Source: WRGA01 sp031553395
Lineage (GTDB): Bacteria; Bacteroidota; Bacteroidia; Bacteroidales; WRGA01
Assembly (NCBI GenBank): GCA_031553395.1
Contig: JAVBLR010000015.1
Span: 110,698-174,697, forward strand
Length of the DNA: 64,000 nucleotides
Reading direction: 5' to 3'
Below the pieces are notes generated by a model. That model was not told the DNA's origin, did no database searches, and saw nothing but the letters and a program-made list of their open reading frames with translations. The translations under genes and the position numbers were made by a program. This document shows, one piece after another, positions 1-8,773 of the stretch (its first letter is position 1; every line of letters begins with the position of its first letter).

Positions 1-1792
1 CTTTGATAACCGCTTTGTACTCGTCGATACCAATACCTTTTGACGAAACCAAAACGAATTCTTTTGTTTTAGATGGAAATTCTACATCCGAACTGATCGT
101 TGACCATTCCTTTTGAACAGGTAAAGTTAGTGTTCCCACTTTTATTTTTGAAGTTGTATTATCTCCTTTTGCAAATACATCAACTTGTTGGGGTTCATTG
201 CTTGTATTAACATATCGTAAAGTCAATATGTATTTTTCATTTTTTTCCAATGGAGCATCGGCAATAGGATAAATAATAGAATTATCTGCATCCATTACTT
301 CCATATATCCGTTGCCTTCGAATGACGGAACTACATTACTCCATCCCCAACCAGATTGATTATCAAATACCTCCGCATGCTTATATTCGGGAGATGATGC
401 CTGATTTACAGATGGAAGAAGCGGATTTTCTCCATTTAAAACAGTATTTATCAGTTGAATACCACGTACATTTTGAAGTACACCTAATGTGGTAGCGGCA
501 TTGAATTTGCAATTATTCAATAAAACATTTGTAACCGGGGAATCTTCATAACATTTCAATGTAAACATTTTGGGACATGAATTTACAGTTACATTTTCAA
601 TAAAAACATTTTGAACTGTAGGTTGAAATCCACCGGTGTGTCCTTCTTCATATGTCATGTCGGTTTGAAAAAACTCGTAAGCAACTTTTTCTATATGGCA
701 ATTTCTCATATATACATTTTCAACAACTCCACCACGAGTCCAATTGGTTTTAATTCGTAAGGCGCGATCTAAATTGGAACTATTCATAATACAATCTTCC
801 ACAAATACATTTCGTATTCCTCCCGAAAGTTCACTTCCTAATGTTACACCGCCGTGTCCGTCTTTCATTGTGCAGCCTTGTATGATAATATTTTCACTTG
901 GAACGTTAAATAGCCTTCCATCATTATTTCTACCTGATTTAATCGCAATACAATCATCTCCGGTATCAAATATACAATTCTTAATCAAAACATTTTTGCA
1001 CGATTCTGGGTCGCAACCGTCATTGTTGTGCCAATGCGTATTAATATCCACATCTTTAATCGTAACATTTTCACAAAAAACAGGATTTAATTCCCACATC
1101 GGCGAATTTCGTATTTTAATTCCTTCTATCAGAATATTTTTACAATTATAAGGTTGAACGAACGATGGACGTAAACGCTCTTCCAAAACATCATTCCCAA
1201 ATATTCGTTTCTCTGCAGGCACATTATCTTCAACCATTTTCATTAAAACATTTCTTCCGCATTCCGGTTTTTTTTCGGCAGCCTTCCAACTGTCCCACCT
1301 CTCCTTATTGCCTGTATTTCCATCTAAAGTTCCGGTTCCTGTAATTGCAATATTGGTTTGTCCGTAAGCATAAATAAAAGGTGAATAATTTTTGCAATCC
1401 ATTCCTTCAAAACGGGTAAGAACAATGGGTAAATAATCATTTAAATCAGTGCTGAAAAGTAATGTTGCACCTTCAGAGATATATAAATTTACATTACTTT
1501 TTAAGTGGATTGCTCCGGTTAAGAAAACTCCTTTTGGAACAACAACTCTCCCACCGCCCGAAGCAGAGCATTTATCTATAGCCTTTTGAATAGCAGAAGT
1601 ACATTTTTTCGTACCGCCAGGCGTTGCTCCGAATTTTGTTATATTATAATCTTTATTTGCGAATGTAGGAGGTATTATTTGGCTTAAGATTATGGGAACT
1701 TGTTTCCATTCTCCATACGAATAATCGGGTGTTTGACCTTGAAGTAATGTACACAATAAAATAGATAATGCTAAAAAAGAAGACCTTTTCAT
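1..1792 (-). CDS. Secreted glycoside hydrolase family 28 (polygalacturonase), 3' end cut by the window
   Basis: Read on the minus strand from ATG at 1792; 597 codons are open to the window edge with no stop, so the C-terminus is missing. The first ~20 residues (MKRSSFLALSILLCTLLQGQ) are a signal peptide. A GH28 right-handed beta-helix follows with the family landmarks: HNNDG near residue 258, TGDDCIAIKSG near 278, GHGGVTLGSE near 314 and RIKT near 342; the Asp residues of the first two are the catalytic acids of the family. From about residue 455 a separate domain (YMEVMDADNSIIYP onward) looks like a carbohydrate-binding beta-sandwich; this is inference. It probably hydrolyses homogalacturonan or a related pectin outside the cell. 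A second pectinase, a PL1 lyase, lies 10 kb away. The exact substrate (polygalacturonate, rhamnogalacturonan, xylogalacturonan) cannot be told. Confidence 0.9.
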   Translation of the reverse strand, partial: MKRSSFLALSILLCTLLQGQTPDYSYGEWKQVPIILSQIIPPTFANKDYNITKFGATPGGTKKCTSAIQKAIDKCSASGGGRVVVPKGVFLTGAIHLKSNVNLYISEGATLLFSTDLNDYLPIVLTRFEGMDCKNYSPFIYAYGQTNIAITGTGTLDGNTGNKERWDSWKAAEKKPECGRNVLMKMVEDNVPAEKRIFGNDVLEERLRPSFVQPYNCKNILIEGIKIRNSPMWELNPVFCENVTIKDVDINTHWHNNDGCDPESCKNVLIKNCIFDTGDDCIAIKSGRNNDGRLFNVPSENIIIQGCTMKDGHGGVTLGSELSGGIRNVFVEDCIMNSSNLDRALRIKTNWTRGGVVENVYMRNCHIEKVAYEFFQTDMTYEEGHTGGFQPTVQNVFIENVTVNSCPKMFTLKCYEDSPVTNVLLNNCKFNAATTLGVLQNVRGIQLINTVLNGENPLLPSVNQASSPEYKHAEVFDNQSGWGWSNVVPSFEGNGYMEVMDADNSIIYPIADAPLEKNEKYILTLRYVNTSNEPQQVDVFAKGDNTTSKIKVGTLTLPVQKEWSTISSDVEFPSKTKEFVLVSSKGIGIDEYKAVIK

Positions 1793-1979
1793 TGAAACTA
1801 ATTGATTTTGGTTTATAAAATAAATAAACTTCAGACGAATAAATAAATTGAAAAAACAAGCTATTAATCAGCAATATAGAAACTGATTATTAACTTTTGC
1901 ATAATATCTGAATATAGATAAATACTATTTCAACAAAGGATAGGGTATATTGTAAGATAAGATTTTTGATTTTTCGGAT

Positions 1980-1987
1980 TACCTTTG
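1980..1987 (+). promoter_or_regulatory. Putative -7 promoter element for recG
   Basis: TACCTTTG matches the Bacteroidota TAnnTTTG consensus exactly. No TTTG sits at the expected 18-20 nt upstream, so support comes from the -7 box and position only. It predicts a leader of about 230 nt that would contain the 2105-2206 hairpin. Confidence 0.4.
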
Positions 1988-2104
1988 TCAGGTCAATACG
2001 AAAATAAGGATTCTTGACAAAAGTAATGATTTCGTAGAAGAATAATTGTTAATTAATAATAAATTCAAAAATCACGTAAAAATAATGTTCAAAACGAGTA
2101 CGTT

Positions 2105-2206
2105 ATGTAATACGTAGTACGTTTTACGTTATACGTAAGTGGCTGATGTTACCGAGACGTATAACGTAAAACGTACTACGTAAAACTTTCATATCGGTGT
2201 CAATAT
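2105..2206. repeat. Dispersed 102-bp palindromic element, copy 1 (ACGT-word hairpin)
   Basis: Two perfectly complementary 26-nt arms (2111-2136 and 2157-2182), made of iterated words such as TACGT, ACGTT and ACGTA, flank a 20-nt loop containing GGCTGATGTTACCGAG. The element ends in a non-palindromic tail, CATATCGGTGTCAATAT. The reverse complement of 41272-41373 aligns to it without gaps over 102 positions with 11 differences, including loop and tail, so this is a true dispersed sequence and not just a hairpin. It lies 15 bp before the recG start codon. Function unknown; REP- or MITE-like. Confidence 0.85.
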
Positions 2207-2221
2207 GAAAAAGATAATTGC

Positions 2222-4318
2222 ATGTCGGATTTATCAACAAAAGACATAAAATTTTTGCCCGGAGTAGGTCCAAAACGAGCAGAAATGTTAAACAAAGAAT
2301 TGAATATTTTTTCTTTGGAAGACTTGTTGTATTATTTTCCGTATAAATACATCGATCGCAGTAAGATTTTCAACATATCTGAAATCGACGGTAATATGCC
2401 TTACATTCAATTAAAAGGAAGAATTACTTTTTTTGAAGAAGTAGGAGAAGGTCGTAACCGGAGATTGGTCGCTAAATTTACTGATGGAACAGGATTTATT
2501 GATTTGGTATGGTTTAAAGGGCTCAAATTTATTGTAGATAAATATAAATTCAATACAGAATATATCATTTTCGGCAAACCGACAGTTTTTGGAAACCGAT
2601 TAAATATTGCCCATCCTGATATTGACTTATCGGAAGATTTCTTGGATAAAAACGCCGGATTATCAGGATTTTATAATACATCTGAAAAGATGAAAAATAA
2701 TTTTTTGAATTCAAAAGCTATTCAAAAAATTATTTATAGCCTTATACAATCAATATCCCAACCTTTGCCGGAAACATTACCATCTCATATTATTTCACAA
2801 GTACACCTGATATCGTTGGATGAAGCAATACGAAATATTCATTTTCCGAAAAATCCCGAAATCCTAAGAAAAGCCGAATATCGCTTGAAATTTGAAGAAC
2901 TGTTTTATGTGCAATTGAATATTCTCAGGTATACTAAAGATCGCCAGAAAAAAGCAAACGGATTTATTTTTGAGAAGATTGGTGATAATTTTAATGATTT
3001 CTATGCACAAAAATTGCCTTTTGAATTAACCAATGCTCAAAAAAAGGTAATTCGTGAAATTCGGATGGATGTTGGAAGCGGACGGCAAATGAATCGTTTG
3101 TTGCAAGGTGATGTTGGTAGTGGAAAAACATTGGTTGCATTAATGACAATGCTAATGGCTTTGGATAATGGCTATCAAGCATGTATGATGGCTCCAACCG
3201 AAATTTTAGCCAATCAGCATTTCGAAGGAATCAGTAAATTGCTCGAAGGATTGAATATCCGGGTTGAATTACTTACTGGCTCCACGAAAAAGAAAAAGAG
3301 AATAGAACTATTGGCTGATTTGCAAGCAGGTAATATTCATATATTATTAGGTACACATGCATTGATAGAAGACCCTGTTATTTTTTCCAATTTAGGCATG
3401 GTAGTTATTGACGAACAACATCGCTTTGGTGTAGCACAACGGGCTAAGTTGTGGAAAAAAAATATTCAGCCTCCACATATTTTGGTTATGACAGCAACTC
3501 CAATTCCTCGCACATTAGCTATGACTGTTTATGGAGATTTGGATGTATCGGTAATAGATGAACTTCCTCCCGGACGAAAACCAATTCAAACTCTTTTGCA
3601 GTTTGAAAATAAACGAGCAGCATTATATGAGTTTGTCCGAAAACAAATACAAATAGGCCGTCAGATTTACATTGTTTATCCACTTATTCAGGAAAGTGAA
3701 AAGATGGATTATAAGAATCTGGAAGACGGATATGAACATATTAAAGAGATATTTAAAGAATATACGGTATGTATGGTTCATGGAAAAATGTCTCCCGCCG
3801 AAAAAGATGCCGAGATGCAACGCTTCGTAAATAATGAGGCTCAAATAATGGTTGCGACAACGGTTATTGAAGTTGGTGTAAATATTCCTAACGCATCGGT
3901 GATGATTATCGAAAATGCCGAACGTTTCGGACTTTCCCAGTTGCATCAATTACGAGGCAGAGTAGGACGAGGTGCTGAACAATCATATTGTATTTTGCTT
4001 TCTTCCTATAAAATATCTGCCGATACTCGCAAACGACTGTCTATCATGGTCGAAAGTAATGATGGATTTGAAATTGCTGAAGCAGACTTGAAAATTCGTG
4101 GGCCGGGCGATTTGGAAGGAACACTACAAAGTGGTGACCCTTTTGCGTTAAAGATAGCAAATATCGTAAAGGATGTTCAAATTATGCAATATGCCAGAGA
4201 AATTGCAGCACAACTATTGGATGAAGACCCTTATTTAGGTAAAGAGAATAATTTGATAATAAAAAAGCAACTGTCTCATATTCGGAAACATACAGAAAAT
4301 TGGGGAATAATCAGTTAA
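2222..4318 (+). CDS. recG: ATP-dependent DNA helicase RecG
   Basis: 698 residues, normal for RecG. It remodels stalled replication forks and branch-migrates Holliday junctions. The N-terminal wedge/OB region (about 1-250) starts with a helix-hairpin-helix-like segment, FLPGVGPKRAEMLNKEL. The superfamily 2 motor follows: Walker A GDVGSGKT near residue 296, DEQH box near 397, then TATPIPRT. The helicase C-terminal lobe shows TTVIEVGVNIPNA and the Q/R-rich motif QLRGRVGRG, and the end has the RecG signature (IRGPGDLEGTLQSG). The ATG at 2222 gives the family N-terminus and follows the 102-bp hairpin element closely. A terminator-like hairpin follows the stop. Confidence 0.97.
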   Translation: MSDLSTKDIKFLPGVGPKRAEMLNKELNIFSLEDLLYYFPYKYIDRSKIFNISEIDGNMPYIQLKGRITFFEEVGEGRNRRLVAKFTDGTGFIDLVWFKGLKFIVDKYKFNTEYIIFGKPTVFGNRLNIAHPDIDLSEDFLDKNAGLSGFYNTSEKMKNNFLNSKAIQKIIYSLIQSISQPLPETLPSHIISQVHLISLDEAIRNIHFPKNPEILRKAEYRLKFEELFYVQLNILRYTKDRQKKANGFIFEKIGDNFNDFYAQKLPFELTNAQKKVIREIRMDVGSGRQMNRLLQGDVGSGKTLVALMTMLMALDNGYQACMMAPTEILANQHFEGISKLLEGLNIRVELLTGSTKKKKRIELLADLQAGNIHILLGTHALIEDPVIFSNLGMVVIDEQHRFGVAQRAKLWKKNIQPPHILVMTATPIPRTLAMTVYGDLDVSVIDELPPGRKPIQTLLQFENKRAALYEFVRKQIQIGRQIYIVYPLIQESEKMDYKNLEDGYEHIKEIFKEYTVCMVHGKMSPAEKDAEMQRFVNNEAQIMVATTVIEVGVNIPNASVMIIENAERFGLSQLHQLRGRVGRGAEQSYCILLSSYKISADTRKRLSIMVESNDGFEIAEADLKIRGPGDLEGTLQSGDPFALKIANIVKDVQIMQYAREIAAQLLDEDPYLGKENNLIIKKQLSHIRKHTENWGIIS

Positions 4319-4335
4319 TGAATCTTTAATTTGCA

Positions 4336-4359
4336 AAAACATGTTGTAAAACATGTTTT
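4336..4359 (+). terminator. Terminator-like hairpin after recG
   Basis: Perfect 10-bp stem AAAACATGTT / AACATGTTTT with a 4-nt loop, 18 nt after the recG stop. The 3' arm supplies only a short T run, so this is a weak intrinsic terminator. Confidence 0.55.
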
Positions 4360-4518
4360 GAATTAATTAACTCACAATCAAAAATTTAAACACATAATCC
4401 TTTTTATTTCACAAATCATATCGTTAAAATAAGTTATAGATTTTGTCCGATGTGTAGAAAAAGTTACTACTTTTGGACAAATTAATTATAAATGAGGAGG
4501 TCTTAGGCTGCAATCATA

Positions 4519-4986
4519 ATGGAAAAAACATTTGTAATACTAAAACCAGGAACAGTTCAAAGAGGATTGATAGGTGAAATTATCAACCGCTTCGAAAAAA
4601 AAGGCTTGCAATTAGTTGGCATGAAAATGTCCCAACTTACCCCCGAGATTTTGACTGAACATTACAGTCATCTCAGTTCCAAACCTTTTTTTCCGACAAT
4701 CCTTGCATCCATGATGGCTGCACCGGTAGTGTTATGTTGTTGGCAAGGTGTAGATGCTGTGAAAGTAGTACGAAGCTTATGCGGAGTTACTAATTCGCGG
4801 GATGCAATGCCGGGTACCATTCGTGGTGATTATGGAATGAGTGTGCAGGAAAATGTTGTACATGCATCTGATTCACCGGAAACAGCCGAAATTGAAGTCA
4901 AACGTTTCTTTAAACCGGAAGAACTGTATGACTATACACCCGTCACCATTAGGTTTACCTACGCCTCCGATGAACTAAAGGATTAA
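4519..4986 (+). CDS. ndk: Nucleoside diphosphate kinase
   Basis: 155 residues. Transfers the gamma-phosphate from ATP to NDPs through a phosphohistidine. The N-terminus EKTFVILKPGTVQRGLIG is the NDK opening strand, and the active-site histidine is His115 in NVVHASDSPETAEIE. DAMPGTIRGDYG is the nucleotide-binding segment. The protein is slightly longer than the ~140-residue proteobacterial enzyme, with an extended Kpn-loop region, as usual in Bacteroidota. A purine-rich GAGGAGG at about 4494-4500 lies ~20 nt upstream of the ATG, too far for a classical ribosome-binding site. The M23 peptidase gene starts 6 nt after the stop, so the two are probably cotranscribed. Confidence 0.96.
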   Translation: MEKTFVILKPGTVQRGLIGEIINRFEKKGLQLVGMKMSQLTPEILTEHYSHLSSKPFFPTILASMMAAPVVLCCWQGVDAVKVVRSLCGVTNSRDAMPGTIRGDYGMSVQENVVHASDSPETAEIEVKRFFKPEELYDYTPVTIRFTYASDELKD

Positions 4987-4992
4987 AAGAGT

Positions 4993-5940
4993 ATGAATTT
5001 GAGTAAAAAAACGATTGGATTTTTCTTTGTACTAGGGAGTTTTTCCCTGTTGTCTTTCACAGCTACCGCACAAAAAGCCGCAACAAAGCCGGTTAGTAAG
5101 CATTCTTCAACACATAGCAGTTTATTAGCTTCTCAAGGTGATATCAAAAAAGAAATCAATTTAGTTGATTCTTTAATGCTGATTTATAGTGTTAAGAATG
5201 AAGCAAAGCAACAGGAAGCTGTGGCATCTAATATTTATGGAGATGATTGGAATACCGAACGAGTAAATCCTTATCGCAACTCCGATACTAAATTGCCTGA
5301 TTCTTTGATTATTGATTGTTCTGACTTTTCTATGCCATTAGCAAATACTTACATAACTTCAAATTACGGATTTCGTGGTCGACGTATGCACTATGGAACT
5401 GATTTGAAATTGCAAGTTGGAGATACTATACAAGCTGCTTTTGCTGGAAAGGTGCGGGTATGTAATTATGATCGTGGAGGTTACGGCTATTATGTGGTTG
5501 TGCGCCATAATAATGGTTTTGAAACAGTATACGGTCATTTATCCGATTTTTTGGTTGAAGAAGGACAGGATGTGAAAGTAGGAGAACCTATTGCCTTAGG
5601 TGGTAATACAGGCCGTTCAACAGGGCCACACCTTCATTTTGAAGTTCGTGTAAAAGGACAACCAATCAATCCAATTGAAATATTTGATTTCAAAAACCAA
5701 GTTACTCATATGGATACGTATGTGTTTAATGGGCGAAAAGCAGCAGAAAATGTTGCAGTAGCAAAAGCAAAATCTGAAAAATATACAAAAGGAAAAGTTA
5801 AATACTATACTGTAAGAAGAGGTGATACTTTGAGTCAAATTGCAAGAAAAAATGGGTTATCTTTGTCTCAGTTGTGTAAAATAAATAATATTTCTCCTAA
5901 GAAAAGTGTTAGATCAGGACAACGTTTACGATTAGGTTAA
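4993..5940 (+). CDS. Secreted M23 family metallopeptidase with C-terminal LysM domain
   Basis: 315 residues, starting 6 nt after ndk. An N-terminal signal peptide (hydrophobic ~10-25, ending FTATAQ) directs export. The M23 (LytM/lysostaphin-like) domain covers about 115-235 and keeps the zinc ligands: His133 and Asp137 in HYGTD, and His213/His215 in HLHFEV. The C-terminal ~45 residues (YYTVRRGDTLSQIARKNGL onward) are a LysM peptidoglycan-binding module. It likely cuts peptide cross-links of peptidoglycan during wall growth or cell separation, or acts as an amidase activator; intact zinc ligands favour real hydrolysis. A strong hairpin terminator follows. Confidence 0.93.
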   Translation: MNLSKKTIGFFFVLGSFSLLSFTATAQKAATKPVSKHSSTHSSLLASQGDIKKEINLVDSLMLIYSVKNEAKQQEAVASNIYGDDWNTERVNPYRNSDTKLPDSLIIDCSDFSMPLANTYITSNYGFRGRRMHYGTDLKLQVGDTIQAAFAGKVRVCNYDRGGYGYYVVVRHNNGFETVYGHLSDFLVEEGQDVKVGEPIALGGNTGRSTGPHLHFEVRVKGQPINPIEIFDFKNQVTHMDTYVFNGRKAAENVAVAKAKSEKYTKGKVKYYTVRRGDTLSQIARKNGLSLSQLCKINNISPKKSVRSGQRLRLG

Positions 5941-5957
5941 ATTCCTAATAAAGATAT

Positions 5958-5998
5958 AAAAAGAGGATATTCGAAATTGTTTTGAGTATCCTCTTTTT
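5958..5998. terminator. Bidirectional intrinsic terminator
   Basis: Perfect 12-bp stem AAAAAGAGGATA / TATCCTCTTTTT with a 17-nt loop, between the convergent M23 peptidase (plus) and MFS transporter (minus) genes. A and T runs flank both sides, so it can serve both strands. Confidence 0.85.
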
Positions 5999-6033
5999 CG
6001 TTTTCGTTTAACCAAAAATACAGACATTATATA

Positions 6034-7611
6034 TCAGTTATTATCTGCCAACTCATGTCTAATTAATCTTCGCATTGCTTTAAAGGTAGGCACAATCGCA
6101 TATTTTGGTCGAATATCACTTTCTTTTATCAAATATATCAACAAACAAAAGATACCAAGCAACACTAGCCAACCGTATAATTCTTTCATTGAAACCATCA
6201 AAGATTGTCGCTGTAATATTCCATAAAGCTCATTGCTCGGAATATTATTCGCTAAAGGATTAACATTATCCAAATTAGCACTTAAAAGAGTTGTATTTTG
6301 TTTCATTGTTACTTTTAATGCTTGTCCTAATACAGCACTACCCAATGCACCTCCAATTGCAGCACTTACAAAGACCTGAACAGAAAGTGACTGAAAAAAA
6401 TAGAGAAAAGGCACACGGGATAATATGGTCAAAAAGCAAATCGCGATCACCACATAACCAAAACCCCGTAAAAATAAAGGAAGCATCAAATATTCCTTAG
6501 GCAAATTATAATCAATGGTAAAATAAAATAACATCAGATAAGCAATAATTGCCAGAAAGCCGATAGATGTCATTGTTTTATATTGCCATTTCCGTTGTGC
6601 GAATGTTTTGTAAGAAAAAAGACAAGCTGTTGCAATACCTAATAACACAATCCAATTAAGAGAAATTGCATTCAAAGAATCATATCCTAAAATCGATTCG
6701 ATGTAAATATGTTCGAAAAGATGCGACGGAGCGATTAATATATCAATAATAATGTATAGTAGAAACGTTCTATATACAGGTTTGAATCCCCATGTTTTAT
6801 TGTCGATAAACGGATGTCGGATAAAAGAAGCCCTCCATAGATTCAAAAGTAACATTGCAATTCCGGCAATAGTTGCTGTACGAATATAATTCGAATCAAA
6901 CCAATCGTAATATTCTCCGTAATTGCAAACAAATATCACACAAAGAACTGTTGTTCCCCATAAAATAGCGCCAAGCCAATCAATTCCGTAAAGCGGTAAT
7001 TTTTTCATTATATGATGATGCCGGTATATTATCAATGTTGTAAGCATCACAATTCCAAGTAATCCGACAACAAGCCAGTGCATATATTCCCATTTCGAAA
7101 GAAAAGAAATGTAAATGGTTATCAGTCCTGATAATTGGATGCTTCCTTGTACCAACAAGTTGATAAAGCAAAAGAAAACCGATAAATCCCGTTTGGGTGT
7201 AAGCCAAAGTTGAATGGTCGAATTACACTCAAAAGTTCCCCACATCCTAAAAATACCGGAAATAAAACAAACAGCAATTAAAACCGGAACGCTACTTGTG
7301 TGCATACATATCAGGTTACAAAGAATGAGTACGCCGGCACAAACAAGTAAAGCGGTTTTGGATGCAAAACGGAATTTTAACCGAAACATAATAGCGAAAG
7401 TCAATGCTAATCCAATTAAAGAAGCATATCCCGCCATCATAATATCTTCCTGCATTAATGCTAAAGAACCGACCATTTCGCTTACAGCTGCTAAATATAC
7501 GCCTCCGGATAATTGAAAAATAATTACGAAAAATATTACAATCCACGGTTTTAGTTTTTTCGGAATAAAATCACGAATAGCCGGAATAGAAAAGGTATTT
7601 GTTTCGTGCAT
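6034..7611 (-). CDS. MFS efflux transporter (EmrB/DHA2-like), inner-membrane part of a tripartite pump
   Basis: 525 residues with about 14 hydrophobic segments from residue ~22 on (KPWIVIFFVIIFQLSGGVYLA is the first), matching the 14-TM DHA2 layout. It would be the proton-driven component moving drugs or toxic compounds to the adaptor encoded just upstream. The HlyD-type adaptor gene ends 2 nt before this start and a TolC-type gene precedes that, so gene order TolC-HlyD-MFS (10093 to 6034) argues for one operon and one pump. The sequence diverges from E. coli EmrB, hence the family-level name. Substrate unknown. Confidence 0.85.
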   Translation of the reverse strand: MHETNTFSIPAIRDFIPKKLKPWIVIFFVIIFQLSGGVYLAAVSEMVGSLALMQEDIMMAGYASLIGLALTFAIMFRLKFRFASKTALLVCAGVLILCNLICMHTSSVPVLIAVCFISGIFRMWGTFECNSTIQLWLTPKRDLSVFFCFINLLVQGSIQLSGLITIYISFLSKWEYMHWLVVGLLGIVMLTTLIIYRHHHIMKKLPLYGIDWLGAILWGTTVLCVIFVCNYGEYYDWFDSNYIRTATIAGIAMLLLNLWRASFIRHPFIDNKTWGFKPVYRTFLLYIIIDILIAPSHLFEHIYIESILGYDSLNAISLNWIVLLGIATACLFSYKTFAQRKWQYKTMTSIGFLAIIAYLMLFYFTIDYNLPKEYLMLPLFLRGFGYVVIAICFLTILSRVPFLYFFQSLSVQVFVSAAIGGALGSAVLGQALKVTMKQNTTLLSANLDNVNPLANNIPSNELYGILQRQSLMVSMKELYGWLVLLGIFCLLIYLIKESDIRPKYAIVPTFKAMRRLIRHELADNN

Positions 7612-7613
7612 AA

Positions 7614-8648
7614 TTAATAATTTACCTCACATTCGACATTCATTCCGGCACGTAAACGTTCCATATCTTCGGATTTATTTTCCTTGGCAAATTCGATTCG
7701 TACAGGAATTCGTTGTTCTACTTTTACAAAATTACCAGCAGAATTATCCTGAGGAATAATTGAAAAACTAGCTCCGGTAGCCCGGGATACCGATCTCACA
7801 ATCCCTTTGAATACAACATCCGGAATAGCATCAATCTCAATATCCACCATTTGTCCTTCTTTTATTTTTGCCGTTTGTGTTTCTTTATAATTGGCAATAA
7901 TCCATTTATCATTGTCATCAACTAAATCAACAATGGTTTGTCCGGGTTGTATTAATTGCCCTTCCTGAATATTTTTACGTCCGGTAGTACCATCACAAGG
8001 AGCAATAATAACAGTATAAGACAAATTTAACTTAGCTAAATCCAACGCTGCTTCTGCCAATTTTATTTCTGCTACGGTTTGCCCCAAGCGTTGAGATTGT
8101 TCCTGTTTGACGAGCGTTGTAGATTGTTTTTGCCGTACAAGCTGTGCATAACGGGCTTTCGATGCGTCAAAGTTTGTTTTAACAGCATCGTATTGCTGTT
8201 TGGTCACCGCTTCCTGTTCATATAGATTTTTATAACGGATATATTCCCGTTCGGCATTATCTAAACGAATTTTAGCCTCTTCAATACCGGCATCCGATAC
8301 AGCTATATTACTTTCTGTTGTATTGATGGTACTAGCCATTGCGGATTTACCAGATACAGCATTTTGATAATCGGCTTCAGCCTGAGCCAAACGAAACCGG
8401 AATTCGGTATCTTCAATCAAAGCCAATGTATCTCCTTTGTGAACAGACTCATATTCATCAAAATAAATCCTCGAAACAAACCCCTGTACACGTGAATTTA
8501 CAGGTACAATTAACTGTTTGACTTGTGCATTATCAGTATATTCTACATTTCCCAAATGAACAAAACGCGACCATACCCAGCCTATACCTATTAATAATAA
8601 GATTCCTACTACAATATTGAAAATTACTTTTTTTGTTTTATGCTTCAT
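7614..8648 (-). CDS. HlyD/EmrA-family periplasmic adaptor protein
   Basis: 344 residues. One N-terminal membrane anchor (VIFNIVVGILLLIGIGWVW, ~9-27), then a split biotinyl-lipoyl domain (VNSRVQGFVSRIYFDEYESV ~50-70 and CDGTTGRKNIQEGQLIQPGQ ~215-235) around a long alpha-helical hairpin (~80-205), and a beta-barrel/membrane-proximal end. This is the adaptor joining the MFS pump to the TolC-like channel. Start ATG at 8648. Translationally close to the MFS gene (2-nt gap). Confidence 0.93.
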   Translation of the reverse strand: MKHKTKKVIFNIVVGILLLIGIGWVWSRFVHLGNVEYTDNAQVKQLIVPVNSRVQGFVSRIYFDEYESVHKGDTLALIEDTEFRFRLAQAEADYQNAVSGKSAMASTINTTESNIAVSDAGIEEAKIRLDNAEREYIRYKNLYEQEAVTKQQYDAVKTNFDASKARYAQLVRQKQSTTLVKQEQSQRLGQTVAEIKLAEAALDLAKLNLSYTVIIAPCDGTTGRKNIQEGQLIQPGQTIVDLVDDNDKWIIANYKETQTAKIKEGQMVDIEIDAIPDVVFKGIVRSVSRATGASFSIIPQDNSAGNFVKVEQRIPVRIEFAKENKSEDMERLRAGMNVECEVNY

Positions 8649-8773
8649 TGTTTTTTAATTTTTGATTTGCTGAATTTATTTTTAAGATAAAAAAATACAA
8701 AATAGGAGGAAAAAGGAGTCTTCTTGTCTTTATAATCTATATCCATCTTCTTTTGTTTCTATTCTTACGACTT

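Larger units (their letters stand above)
1793..2221. other. Divergent intergenic region between the GH28 gene and recG
   Basis: These 429 bp separate two divergent genes. They hold a Bacteroidota-type -7 box toward recG (1980-1987) and the 102-bp ACGT-word hairpin element (2105-2206). The stretch 1793-1979 must carry the GH28 promoter, but I find only an imperfect minus-strand candidate (TATCCTTTG, about 1935-1943). No further open frame of note. Confidence 0.6.

Noticed and set aside
4493..4507. Mini-frame ATG AGG AGG TCT TAG upstream of ndk
   Set aside because: It is probably just a purine-rich run that resembles a ribosome-binding site; four codons give no evidence of translation.
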